NCBI GenBank assembly: GCA_934130265.1
Contig: CAKOYC010000006.1
Coordinates: 1 to 25,358 of the forward strand
Length of the DNA: 25,358 nucleotides
Direction: 5' to 3'
From: an uncultured Bacilli bacterium
GTDB taxonomy: Bacteria; Bacillota_I; Bacilli_A; RF39; UBA660
The translations under genes were made by a program, and so were the position numbers. This document shows positions 14,604 through 22,772 of the stretch, in pieces (within the stretch, counting starts at the first letter, position 1; each line of letters starts with the position of its first letter). Below the pieces are notes generated by a model. That model did not search any database, was not told the DNA's origin, and worked only from the letters and a program-made list of their open reading frames with translations.

Positions 14604-16541
14604 ATGAAAAAAGTTTTATTGTGTTTATTAATTAGTATTTTATTAGTAGTAAGTATAAATATCTCTACTAATAATCAGAAAGGAAGGAAACTTCTTAAGA
14701 CTAAAGAAAGTTTAATAATGATGCAAAGTAAAGAAGAAGCTAAATTTAAAATAGAAGGATATAGTATTGATAACCCTAATATTATAGTAGATCCTTATAA
14801 GTCTTCTCCCCTAACCGCTCTTATTCTTTTTGAAACAAAAGAAAATGTTAGTCCTAAAGTAACAGTAGTTGGTAAAGATGAAAATACTACTCTTACTCAT
14901 AAGTTTAATAAGAGTAAAAAGCATTACTTATCAATCTATGGATTATATCCTGATAGTGAAAATGAAGTTATAGTAGAGTATAAAAATATTAGAAAAGTTT
15001 TTAAAATTAAAACTGATAAGTTACCTGATAATTTTATAATTCCTACTAGTGTAAAAGCTGATAAAGAAAAGCTTGCTAATGATTTTTATTTTTATTCTCC
15101 ATCATCTACTGGATATACAGCAGCTTATGATGTTAATGGTGATGTTAGATGGTATTTATCTTATAATGCTATTTGGGATATTGAAAGATTAAAGAATGGA
15201 CATTTACTTGTTGGAACAGAAAGACTTATCAATTCACCCTACTATGTTACTGGGCTTTATGAAATTGATATGTTTGGAAAAATTTATAAAGAATATAGTC
15301 TAAAAGGAGGATACCATCATGATTATTATGAGATGCCTAATGGGAACTTGTTAGTAGCTTCTGATAACTTTTTAAATAGTGATGGTACTGTTGAAGATTA
15401 TATTGTAGAACTTGATAGAGAAACTGGAAAAGAAGTTAGACAATTTGATTTAAGAAAAATATTAAAGATGACTGATGGAAAAAGTGAAAACTGGACTAGT
15501 TATGACTGGTTCCATAATAATTCTGTTTGGTATGATAAAAAGACTAACTCTATTACGTTATCTGGAAGACATCAAGATGCTGTTATTAATATTGATTACA
15601 AAAGTGGTAAACTTAACTGGATAATTGGAGATTCTACTAACTGGAGTAAAGAGTATCAAAAGTATTTCTTTAAACCTATAGGTAAAGACTTTGAATGGCA
15701 ATGGAGTCAACATGCTGCTATGATTACCCCTAAAGGTGAAGTATTTATCTTTGATAATGGTAATAATAAATCAAAAAAGAAAGATAATTATGTAGATGCT
15801 AGTAATTCTTATTCACGAGGAGTTATTTATAAGATAGATACTAAAAAAATGACTATTAAGCAAGTATTTGAATATGGTAAAGAAAGAGGAAGTGATTTTT
15901 ATTCGCCATACATTTCTGATGTAGATTATTTAAATGATAACCATTATATTATTCATTCTGGTGGTATTGTATCAGTTGATGGAAAAGCTTCTAACAAACC
16001 AGCCGGTCTAACAGAAGGAAATGTTTCCTTAAAATCTGATACAGTTGAACTACTTGATAATGATGTTATCTTTGAATTAGTACTACCTAGTAATTTCTAC
16101 CGAGTAGAAAAGATGAATATTTATAATGATACAGAATTAAAACTAGGTAATGCTACAAGAGTTGGTAGTCTTGGTAAGACAAATATTACTAAGAAAAAAA
16201 TTAGTTTAGCTAGTAATAGTAATAAGATAGATAAAGATTATACTAAACATAATATTAAGTTTACTAAAGAAATAGATAGATTAGTCTTTACTGGTCAATT
16301 TAAAAGAGAAGATAAAGTTAATATTATCTTAAAGAAAAATACTATTTCTAATTATTATGAAATAAAAGTTAGTAAAAAACCATATACAGCATTATGTGTT
16401 GATATATTTAGTGAAGAAGAAAATAAAAATGGTATTGTTATTAATAGATATATTAATGCTGAAGGACTATCAGGTACCTACTCTATTTATCTTGAAATAA
16501 ATGGTAAAATATACGATACTAAAGAATCAGTTAAATTTTAA
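14604..16541 (+). CDS. Aryl-sulfate sulfotransferase (AssT family)
   Basis: The protein is 645 residues from the preferred start. It begins with MKKVLLCLLISILLVVSINI, a signal peptide or anchor, so it works outside the membrane. An Ig-like N-terminal domain (about 45-140) precedes a six-bladed beta-propeller. The AssT active-site pattern is complete: GGYHHDYYEMPNGN, DWFHNNSVWYD, LSGRHQDAV and WQWSQHAAMITPKGE. The His in the last motif matches the transiently sulfurylated His of E. coli AssT. The family moves sulfate between phenolic compounds without PAPS. AAAGGAG lies nine bases before this ATG; an ATG three codons upstream is inside that site. No DsbA/DsbB-like partner is adjacent. Confidence 0.9.
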   Translation: MKKVLLCLLISILLVVSINISTNNQKGRKLLKTKESLIMMQSKEEAKFKIEGYSIDNPNIIVDPYKSSPLTALILFETKENVSPKVTVVGKDENTTLTHKFNKSKKHYLSIYGLYPDSENEVIVEYKNIRKVFKIKTDKLPDNFIIPTSVKADKEKLANDFYFYSPSSTGYTAAYDVNGDVRWYLSYNAIWDIERLKNGHLLVGTERLINSPYYVTGLYEIDMFGKIYKEYSLKGGYHHDYYEMPNGNLLVASDNFLNSDGTVEDYIVELDRETGKEVRQFDLRKILKMTDGKSENWTSYDWFHNNSVWYDKKTNSITLSGRHQDAVINIDYKSGKLNWIIGDSTNWSKEYQKYFFKPIGKDFEWQWSQHAAMITPKGEVFIFDNGNNKSKKKDNYVDASNSYSRGVIYKIDTKKMTIKQVFEYGKERGSDFYSPYISDVDYLNDNHYIIHSGGIVSVDGKASNKPAGLTEGNVSLKSDTVELLDNDVIFELVLPSNFYRVEKMNIYNDTELKLGNATRVGSLGKTNITKKKISLASNSNKIDKDYTKHNIKFTKEIDRLVFTGQFKREDKVNIILKKNTISNYYEIKVSKKPYTALCVDIFSEEENKNGIVINRYINAEGLSGTYSIYLEINGKIYDTKESVKF

Positions 16542-16555
16542 ATATATAATATAAA

Positions 16556-16596
16556 AACTCAAAGATGAATTAAATATCTTTGAGTTATTTCTTTTT
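16556..16596 (+). terminator. Terminator of the sulfotransferase gene
   Basis: An 11-bp perfect stem (AACTCAAAGAT at 16556-16566, ATCTTTGAGTT at 16576-16586) is followed by ATTTCTTTTT. Confidence 0.85.
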
Positions 16597-16677
16597 GGAG
16601 AGATAGATAAGATAATTTGAAACTATCACTATATAAGTTAATACAACTAACTTCTATATACATATTAACATATTCTT

Positions 16678-17550
16678 TTATTTTTTTAAATACTTAATAA
16701 ACATTTTACTAGCAAAAGTTAATGAAACTGATTTATTAGTTGCCAAGTATATATTTATATTTGGTATTTTTTTGTTTATATTTAATTCCTTTAAGTTTTT
16801 AAAATTTATTTTTGCTAAATCTATAATCGCAAATCCAATACCTAAACCAATATTAGTAAATTCAGTAATTAACTCTTGACTTACAACTTCCATTTTAGGA
16901 ATTAATTTAACATTATTTTGCAGTGCAATATAATCTAATAGTTTTCTACTATTGGATTCTTCTTTTTGTAATATAAGAGGAACATTATTTAAATCTTCAA
17001 AATTATTAATATTATCATCATAAAGCTCTGGGTTATAAATAAATCCCTGCTTTAATTCTTTTATCTTTTCTAGATTAAGATTTGTTTCTTTAATATTGCT
17101 TTCATTAAATATAACAAAATCTAATTTTCCTAATTTTAAATCGTTTATTAAATTACTAGTTAAGTCATTTGTTATATTAATGTTTATATTAGGATAATCA
17201 AGATGAAAATCTTTTAAGGCATTTATTAAAACTAATTTTGTTAAAGTGGTGGAACATCCAATTTTAACTTCACCTTTAGATAAATCTTTGAATGAAGTAA
17301 ATTCATTTTCAGCATTATTAATTAGTTCTAAAGCACCTTTAACATATTCATAAAACATTTTACCTTCTTCGGTAAGTTCCATACCTTTATTACTTCTTAA
17401 AAATAAAATTCCACCTAATTGATCCTCTAACTTCTTTATTGATTGAGAAATAGCAGGTTGAGATATATGTAATTCTTCACTAGCTTTAGTCATGTGCTTA
17501 TGTTTGGCTACGACATAAAAAACTTTATATAATTCTAAATCTACATTCAT
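16678..17550 (-). CDS. LysR-family transcriptional regulator
   Basis: The 290-residue protein has the classical LysR winged helix at the N-terminus. MTKASEELHISQPAISQSIK is the DNA-contacting helix-turn-helix (about 19-38), then KLEDQLGGILFLRSNKGMEL. A periplasmic-binding-protein-like effector domain fills about 90-290. The gene is divergent from the five-gene CoaC operon and only 88 bases from it, which is the usual place for a LysR activator and its target. GGAGGG precedes the ATG. The effector may be a metabolite of the pathway it controls. Its codons, like those of the operon, differ from the nearby core genes. Confidence 0.93.
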   Translation of the reverse strand: MNVDLELYKVFYVVAKHKHMTKASEELHISQPAISQSIKKLEDQLGGILFLRSNKGMELTEEGKMFYEYVKGALELINNAENEFTSFKDLSKGEVKIGCSTTLTKLVLINALKDFHLDYPNININITNDLTSNLINDLKLGKLDFVIFNESNIKETNLNLEKIKELKQGFIYNPELYDDNINNFEDLNNVPLILQKEESNSRKLLDYIALQNNVKLIPKMEVVSQELITEFTNIGLGIGFAIIDLAKINFKNLKELNINKKIPNINIYLATNKSVSLTFASKMFIKYLKK

Positions 17551-17562
17551 TATAAGCCCTCC

Positions 17563-17617
17563 TTATAGACATAATAACATAAATATATTTTACTTATCAA
17601 CATTTTAATAATAAAAT
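17563..17617. promoter_or_regulatory. LysR divergent region with possible operator and CoaC promoter
   Basis: Toward the operon, TTTACT (17589-17594), a 17-base spacer and TAAAAT (17612-17617) make a usable promoter. ATAA (17579-17582), 11 bases and TTAT (17594-17597) form a LysR-type T-N11-A dyad across the -35. A related TTAT (17563-17566) and ATAA pair lies to the left. AT-rich bias makes chance matches likely. Confidence 0.4.
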
Positions 17618-17638
17618 GAAAGTGAAAGGAAGGATAAT

Positions 17639-18190
17639 ATGTTTAAAGATTTAAATATTGTTATTGGAATAACTGGAGGAATTGCTGCTTATAAGGCTTG
17701 CGGTATAGTCAGTTATTTAAAAAGTGAAGGAGCAAATGTAGATGTAATAATGACAAGAAATGCTTGTAAATTTATTACACCATTAACACTTGAAACATTA
17801 TCTGGAAATAAAGTAATAACTGATATGTTTGAAAGACCAGATTTTATTGATGTTAAACATATTAGTTTAGCAAGAAAAGCAGACTTATTTTTAATAGTAC
17901 CTGCAACTGCAAATATAATTGGAAAAGTTGCAAATGGAATTGCTGATGATATGTTATCTACAACTATTATGGCAACAAAAACTCCAGTAATATTTGCACC
18001 TGCTATGAATAATGGAATGTATGAGAATCCTATTGTTCAAAATAATTTAGAAAAATTAAGATCTTATGGTTATAAGATTATTGAACCTTCTGTTGGTCAT
18101 CTTGCTTGTGGATATGAAGCTAAAGGTAAACTTCCTAGAAGTGAAGAAATAATTGACTATGTTAAGGTTTTAGTAAAGGAGAGAAAATAA
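17639..18190 (+). CDS. coaC: Phosphopantothenoylcysteine decarboxylase (monofunctional CoaC)
   Basis: The 183-residue flavoprotein decarboxylates 4'-phosphopantothenoylcysteine to phosphopantetheine, a step of coenzyme A synthesis. VIGITGGIAAYKA opens the Rossmann-like flavin fold. His74 in KHISLARKADLF is the catalytic base. PAMNNGMYENP (about 121-131) replaces the common PAMNxxMW motif with a final Tyr. LACGYEAKGKLP holds the substrate-clamp Cys157. It is a stand-alone enzyme, as in streptococci, where CoaC and CoaB are separate. The related lantibiotic decarboxylases share the fold, but the neighbouring CoaB settles the role. GAAAGGAAGG precedes the ATG, and the CoaB gene starts one base after its stop. 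Confidence 0.9.
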   Translation: MFKDLNIVIGITGGIAAYKACGIVSYLKSEGANVDVIMTRNACKFITPLTLETLSGNKVITDMFERPDFIDVKHISLARKADLFLIVPATANIIGKVANGIADDMLSTTIMATKTPVIFAPAMNNGMYENPIVQNNLEKLRSYGYKIIEPSVGHLACGYEAKGKLPRSEEIIDYVKVLVKERK

Positions 18191-18191
18191 A

Positions 18192-18917
18192 ATGAAAAAA
18201 ATAATTATAACTGCTGGTGGAACAAGTGAAAGAATTGATAATGTTAGAAAAATAACAAATTCATCTAGTGGTAGATTAGGAATGACGATTGCAAATCATT
18301 TATTAGAGGAAAATAATGACCTAATGATTTACTATGTATGTTCAAAAAATTCATTAAGACCTACTGATAAAAGAGTTCAAGTTGTTGAAATAGATGGAAC
18401 TATAGATTTAAAGAATACTATTGAAGGTTTACTTACAAATAAACACATAGATTATTTTATTCATTCTATGGCAGTATCTGATTATATGACAGACTATGTG
18501 ACAACAATTGAAAGAATGAAGGAAAATATCAAAGAACACGATGATATTGATGAGGCATTTAAAAATATTGAAGTTATTGGTGGAAATAAAATATCTTCAT
18601 ATGAAGATAATCTAGTAATAATATTAAAGCCAACTCCTAAAATAATATCTATTATCAAAAATTTAAGCCCATCAACATATCTAGTAGGATTTAAATTATT
18701 AGATGGAGTATCAAAAGAGGAATTGATTGAAGTTGCAAAAAGATTACAAAATAAAAACAATTGTGATTTAGTTGTTGCTAATGATTTATCTAATATTAGA
18801 AATGGTAATCATATTGGTTATATAATCGATAAAACTAATGAAATAGAAGAAGCACATGGTAAAGATGATATAGCTAAAAAGCTAGTTAGAAAGATGCTTA
18901 ATGATGGAAAAAGATAA
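18192..18917 (+). CDS. coaB: Phosphopantothenate--cysteine ligase (streptococcal-type CoaB)
   Basis: The 241-residue enzyme joins cysteine to 4'-phosphopantothenate. It has the stand-alone CoaB form of streptococci. IIITAGGTSERIDNVRKITN with SSSGRLGM is the nucleotide-binding start. IHSMAVSDYM is the conserved AVSDY segment. NKISSYEDNLVIILKPTPKI and YLVGFKLLDGVSKEEL are core motifs, and VVANDLSNIRNGNH ends the active site. The gene starts one base after CoaC and its last 17 bases overlap the next gene, so translation is linked. The pair would serve organisms that take up pantothenate. The rest of the pathway (CoaA, CoaD, CoaE) is not in the window. Confidence 0.92.
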   Translation: MKKIIITAGGTSERIDNVRKITNSSSGRLGMTIANHLLEENNDLMIYYVCSKNSLRPTDKRVQVVEIDGTIDLKNTIEGLLTNKHIDYFIHSMAVSDYMTDYVTTIERMKENIKEHDDIDEAFKNIEVIGGNKISSYEDNLVIILKPTPKIISIIKNLSPSTYLVGFKLLDGVSKEELIEVAKRLQNKNNCDLVVANDLSNIRNGNHIGYIIDKTNEIEEAHGKDDIAKKLVRKMLNDGKR

Positions 18918-19569
18918 AATAATATATATTCAAAATCTAAATACTGATATTGATAATTTATACAATGAATTATTAAATAAGAAAGAACAACTCTTATTTG
19001 TTAGTTGTAAAGGTATAAAATATGTTTTGACAAAAGAAAAAAGTATTATACCAATAAATGATACAAAGACATTTTTAAATAGTATTAAAAATGATATTTA
19101 TTATAAATCAATTATAAAAACCGATAATGTTATTTTAGATAAAAATGATTTAGAACTATATAAACAATATATAGAAAAGTTTAAAATTAAATTAACTGAA
19201 AAAAAATATAATGACAGGTATTATTTTGGATGTGTGGCTATAAAAACTAGTAATGGTTTCATTACTACAATTAGAGGAAAACAAGATTTAAATGAGAAGA
19301 CTTTAGTTCTAAATGTTGATCATGATAATCATATTATTAATGTATTAAATAAAAAAGCTACATTAAATGCACCACTGTTAGACTATATATTCAAAAATAG
19401 AAAAGTAAAAGCAATAGTTCATTTACATGAATTTGATAACAAATTGCCATTTTATGATTATGCATTTCCAGGTACATTAAGAGATTCAGTAAGGAATAAC
19501 ACTACTTCTTTTAATATTATGTATCATGGAGTTATATATTTGTTTGATAAGAATGGAAATATTTTATAG
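18901..19569 (+). CDS. Divergent class II aldolase/adducin-like protein
   Basis: The 222-residue protein resembles class II aldolase/adducin enzymes in its C-terminal half. LNAPLLDYIFKNRKVKAIVH leads into HLHEFDNKLPFYDYAFPGT, where the H-x-H metal ligands appear. Two features differ. HLHE replaces the usual H-T-H-P, and the SxE that supplies the general base reads TLNAP. The N-terminal half (about 1-90) is not clearly of that family. It overlaps CoaB by 17 bases and the methyltransferase follows eight bases later, so it belongs to the operon. It may be an aldolase or epimerase with altered chemistry, or a binding protein; the substrate is unknown. Confidence 0.6.
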   Translation: MMEKDKIIYIQNLNTDIDNLYNELLNKKEQLLFVSCKGIKYVLTKEKSIIPINDTKTFLNSIKNDIYYKSIIKTDNVILDKNDLELYKQYIEKFKIKLTEKKYNDRYYFGCVAIKTSNGFITTIRGKQDLNEKTLVLNVDHDNHIINVLNKKATLNAPLLDYIFKNRKVKAIVHLHEFDNKLPFYDYAFPGTLRDSVRNNTTSFNIMYHGVIYLFDKNGNIL

Positions 19570-19583
19570 AGAGGATAATGATT

Positions 19584-20225
19584 ATGAAATACCCTAAATA
19601 TACGGATTATGAAAAAATGTACAAAAGATACTTTGATAAAGGAGTCGGATATTTGATTGATAAAGCTGACTTAAAAAGAGATGATAAAGTGTTAGATATT
19701 TGTGGTGGTAATGGAAGATTAACAAGAGAATTATTAAAAAGATGTAATGATGTAAGTTATTTGGATAGAGAAACAGATATGATTCCAGAAGATTTAGAAA
19801 AACTTGGTGTTAGAGTTTATAACGAAGATGTTGAGACTTTTGTTAACCTCTCACAAGAAAAATATAATAAAGTTTTTTGTGAACAGGCAATAAACTATTG
19901 GCTTTTAAATATTAATATTGAACAATTTAGTAATATATTTTTACCTAATGGCTTATTTATATTTAATACTTTTTCAAATATGCCAACAAAAACCCCAATG
20001 ATAAAGCAATATACTATTGATGGAATTAATTATCTTGAAATATCATATTTGATTGATAATAAAGTTGAGCATATTCAAATTAGAGAAGGATATTCACCAC
20101 ATTTTACTGAATTTGATTGGATATCTCAAGAGCAATATAGAGAACTCCTTTCACCATATTTTGATATAGAACTATTTGATAATGGTAAAAGTTCTTTATA
20201 TAAATGTAAGAGGAAAAAACTATGA
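19584..20225 (+). CDS. SAM-dependent class I methyltransferase
   Basis: The protein is 213 residues from the preferred start. KVLDICGGNGRLTRELL is motif I of the Rossmann-fold methyltransferases. An acidic D-x-E (LDRETDM) binds the ribose, and VFCEQAINYWLL and PNGLFIFNTF are later strands. The substrate is probably small; no RNA- or protein-binding extension is seen. An ATG two codons upstream (19578) lies only three bases after GAGAGG, too close to use. The stop overlaps the next start as ATGA, so the aminotransferase is translationally coupled. What it methylates is not shown by the sequence. Confidence 0.85.
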   Translation: MKYPKYTDYEKMYKRYFDKGVGYLIDKADLKRDDKVLDICGGNGRLTRELLKRCNDVSYLDRETDMIPEDLEKLGVRVYNEDVETFVNLSQEKYNKVFCEQAINYWLLNINIEQFSNIFLPNGLFIFNTFSNMPTKTPMIKQYTIDGINYLEISYLIDNKVEHIQIREGYSPHFTEFDWISQEQYRELLSPYFDIELFDNGKSSLYKCKRKKL

Positions 20226-21214
20226 ATAAATCACTAGGTACATATAATATATTTGATAATAAAGGAATTAATAGAAGTATAGAAAATGTTTTGAAAGGAA
20301 ATATAAACTTTAATACTTATACAACTCCAAAAGGATTAAGAGAATTAAGAATTGAAATAAGCAAATTTTTATATAAAATATGGAATTATGAAGTAGATTA
20401 TAATAATATGCTCATTACAACAGGTTCTCAACAGTCAATAAATATAATTTCAAGTTCATTAATTAATGATGGAGATGTAGTTTTAATTGAACAACCAACA
20501 TATTTTGGAGCAATAGATGTTTTCAAAAAAAGAAATATTAAATTAGTTGGTATTGATCTTCAAGAAGATGGACTTGATTTAGTAGAACTTGAAAGAAAAA
20601 TTATTAAATATTCTCCTAAACTTATTTATGGTGTTCCAACTTTTAATAATCCAACAGGATACTCATGGTCAAATAAAAATAGAAAAGAATTTCTGAAAAT
20701 TATTAATAAATATAATATTTTAGTATTAGAAGATGATCCATATAGTTTAATTAATTTTACAAAATCTAAATATAAAAGTTTGTATAACCTAAATAAAGGT
20801 AGAAATATTATTTATTTAGGTACTTTCTCAAAATTAATTAGTCCATCAATTAATGTTGGCTATATTTTGTCCGATAAAGTTGATTTATTATATTTATATA
20901 AAAAATCATTTGATTTATGTACTAATGCTTTTCCACAATATGTTGTATTAGATTATTTAAGAAATAATGATTTGAACGAGGTAATCAAAAGTAAAATTAA
21001 AACATATAAAACACTTTTGAAAAAGAGTATTAAAAAATTAAATTCCAATTATAAAAATAGAATAGAATATTATTCTATTCCTAAAGGTGGACTATTCTAT
21101 TTGGTAAAATTTAAAGATAAGATAAGTGAAGACGAATTTGAAGATGGCAGTAGTTACTTTATTAACAGAAAAGCTAATAACGCAACTCGAATTAATATAT
21201 GTAGCGAACTATAA
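20222..21214 (+). CDS. PLP-dependent class I/II aminotransferase, probably C-terminally truncated
   Basis: The 330-residue protein is a fold-type I PLP enzyme of the MocR/aminotransferase group without a DNA-binding domain. Key parts are TTGSQQSINI (PLP phosphate), GVPTFNNPTGYSWS (Asn143), VLEDDPYSL (Asp171 or Asp172 with Tyr174) and GTFSKLISPS with the PLP Lys204. Arg320 in ATRINI is the conserved carboxylate-binding Arg. Relatives go on for about 20-40 residues after that motif; here the stop comes five residues later, at CSEL. The end lies at the junction with the relaxase remnant, so the tail was probably lost by insertion or deletion. Activity is uncertain. It shares an ATGA overlap with the methyltransferase. 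Confidence 0.82.
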   Translation: MNKSLGTYNIFDNKGINRSIENVLKGNINFNTYTTPKGLRELRIEISKFLYKIWNYEVDYNNMLITTGSQQSINIISSSLINDGDVVLIEQPTYFGAIDVFKKRNIKLVGIDLQEDGLDLVELERKIIKYSPKLIYGVPTFNNPTGYSWSNKNRKEFLKIINKYNILVLEDDPYSLINFTKSKYKSLYNLNKGRNIIYLGTFSKLISPSINVGYILSDKVDLLYLYKKSFDLCTNAFPQYVVLDYLRNNDLNEVIKSKIKTYKTLLKKSIKKLNSNYKNRIEYYSIPKGGLFYLVKFKDKISEDEFEDGSSYFINRKANNATRINICSEL

Positions 21215-22407
21215 TTCAAAATTCTCTTCTTTTCCTTTTTCTGTTTTATAAAATTCTTCTGCAGCTTCATCCATTTCATCATTAATATGTTTAGTTGCTT
21301 TTTCAATTTCTTTTTTATTAAATAAATTGAAACCTTTAAATCTACTTTCTTCTTTTCTTTTAACTTCTGGATCATATTGTTGTTTAAAATATTTTAAATC
21401 TAAAATACTATAATTAAATAATCTTTCAACAATGTTTTGAATAAATTCAGGCAGCTTTTTTAATGCCTTATTCAAATAGTAAATAAGATAATCTGTTTTC
21501 TCTTTTAAACTTTTATATTGATTTTCATACTGATAGTTTAATCTTTTTAAATCTTCGTTTTCTTCTTTTAATTTTTCATTCTCATCCCAAAGTTGGTTTT
21601 TAGATTTAATAATAATTTTATTATTAATCTTTTTCTTTTTATCAATTTCATCGCTTATATCGTTTTTATCTTTATTAAGTTTAGTTATTTGTTTATTGAT
21701 AGATTCTTTATTATCTTCTAAATTAGAGACTTCATTTTCAAGATTAGATATTTCTTGTTTAAGTCCTTTAACTTTTTCATTATATACTTTTCTTTCAAAT
21801 GGAGTAATATCATGATTTTTTCCTTTTTGTTTTTCTTTTAGTTTTGAATTCATACCATAAGCAATATTAAATTCATCAATACATCTTTCTCTCATTTTAT
21901 CTTGAATAACTACTAGTGATTCTTTTGTGAATATTGATGTTTTACCAACTTGTTTTGATAAACCAGTTTTGCAGTTTTCTTTAACTGGAACACCATTATA
22001 TGCATATGTGGAGAATGTTCATCAAAATGTATGGTAGCATTTGCTATCTTAAATAGTGGAACAATCTTTTCTAGTTCTTTAACTTGATTTTTAAATACAT
22101 CTGTCATTTTATATTTTGCTTCTATAGTTTTATCAGTCCAATAAGTCATATTACCAAGTTGAATAATAATTTCAACTGCTAGATCATGTTTATTATCATG
22201 TACTATTTTAAAAAAGTAATCTTGAATTTTTCTATCATTACGAATTTATTTATTATTGTAGTTAATTCTAGATTCTTCAAACATTAAGTAGTTAATATTA
22301 TTAATAGTTATTATATGTGGTTTAACATAGGCAATATTAGAATTAACTATATTAATTATATTACCATTACGATAGGTAGGTTTAACACAAGCAGACTTAC
22401 ATATCAT
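21209..22407 (-). pseudogene. Broken MobV-type relaxase beside tRNA-Cys
   Basis: The minus strand encodes a second MobV relaxase of about 400 codons, unlike the one at the left edge, with two lesions. It begins at ATG 22407 (MICKSACVKPTYRNG) and reads on to an in-frame TAA at 22246-22248. The protein continues in the same frame (IRNDRKIQDYFF) past HFDEHSPHMHI, the His motif. A shift near 21990-22005 then moves to GVPVKENCKTGLSKQVGK, and that frame runs through a long Lys/Glu-rich coiled coil to a TAG at 21209. The span of 1199 bases is one short of a multiple of three. The gene is dead and its element can no longer be mobilized by it. Confidence 0.88.
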
Positions 22408-22475
22408 ATCGACTTTCTTTTACAAGTTTTTTGGTTTCTATTGTCATAACTCATCACTTTCTTTTCTTAAATAAC

Positions 22476-22500
22476 AAAAAAACCAACTATTTCTAGTTAG
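22476..22500 (-). terminator. Terminator downstream of tRNA-Cys
   Basis: On the minus strand CTAACTA and TAGTTGG pair (one T-G wobble) around a GAAA loop and run into seven T's. It ends transcription about 44 bases past the tRNA 3' end. Confidence 0.8.
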
Positions 22501-22512
22501 CATTTATCACTT

Positions 22513-22533
22513 AAACTCGAAAAGTTCGAGTTT
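22513..22533. other. Perfect 9-bp hairpin next to the tRNA 3' end
   Basis: AAACTCGAA (22513-22521) and TTCGAGTTT (22525-22533) pair around three bases, ten bases past the tRNA end. There is no T-run, and a proper terminator follows. It may guide 3' processing or mark an integration scar. Confidence 0.5.
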
Positions 22534-22543
22534 CCTATCAATC

Positions 22544-22618
22544 TGGAGGGCCTAGTCGGATTTGAACCAACGATCAGGGAGTTGCAGTCCCACGCCTTAG
22601 CCACTTGGCTATAGACCC
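22544..22618 (-). tRNA. trnC: tRNA-Cys (anticodon GCA)
   Basis: The 75-nt cloverleaf is complete. The acceptor stem pairs GGGTCTA with TAGGCCC (one G-T pair), the D-arm reads GCCAAGTGGCTAAGGC, and the anticodon loop is ACTGCAACT with GCA. The T-arm reads TTGGTTCAAATCCGA. The discriminator base is T and CCA is encoded. A T at that position is the identity mark of tRNA-Cys. It has its own promoter upstream and a terminator downstream. A broken relaxase lies on its 3' side, as expected of an element that used a tRNA 3' end for integration, but I found no second copy of the end in the window. Confidence 0.96.
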
Positions 22619-22638
22619 ATTTATCACTTGCAAGTATT

Positions 22639-22667
22639 ATTTTACACTAGCTAAAGGGGTTTGTCAA
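22639..22667 (-). promoter_or_regulatory. Promoter of tRNA-Cys
   Basis: The minus strand has a perfect TTGACA (22662-22667), a 17-base spacer and TAAAAT (22639-22644), 20 bases before the tRNA 5' end. This is the best sigma-70-type promoter in the window. Confidence 0.85.
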
Positions 22668-22772
22668 TTGCCTTATTCATTTAATTATATGTTAAAAGTA
22701 GATTTCTAGTCACTTATTAGAAAAAATTTACTAAATATATGATAAAATTAACTATAATAGGAGGTGAAAAGA

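Noticed and set aside
18494..18760. Minus-strand 88-codon frame inside coaB
   Set aside because: Antisense to conserved CoaB motifs with no start signals.
21154..21375. Minus-strand 73-codon frame near the relaxase end
   Set aside because: It overlaps the relaxase coiled-coil frame and the aminotransferase end, and is Lys-rich only because of A-rich DNA.
22740..22772. TATAAT at 22752-22757 as the lemA promoter -10
   Set aside because: It directly abuts AGGAGG, so transcription would start at or after the ribosome binding site; an earlier start is more likely but no clear pair of hexamers was found.
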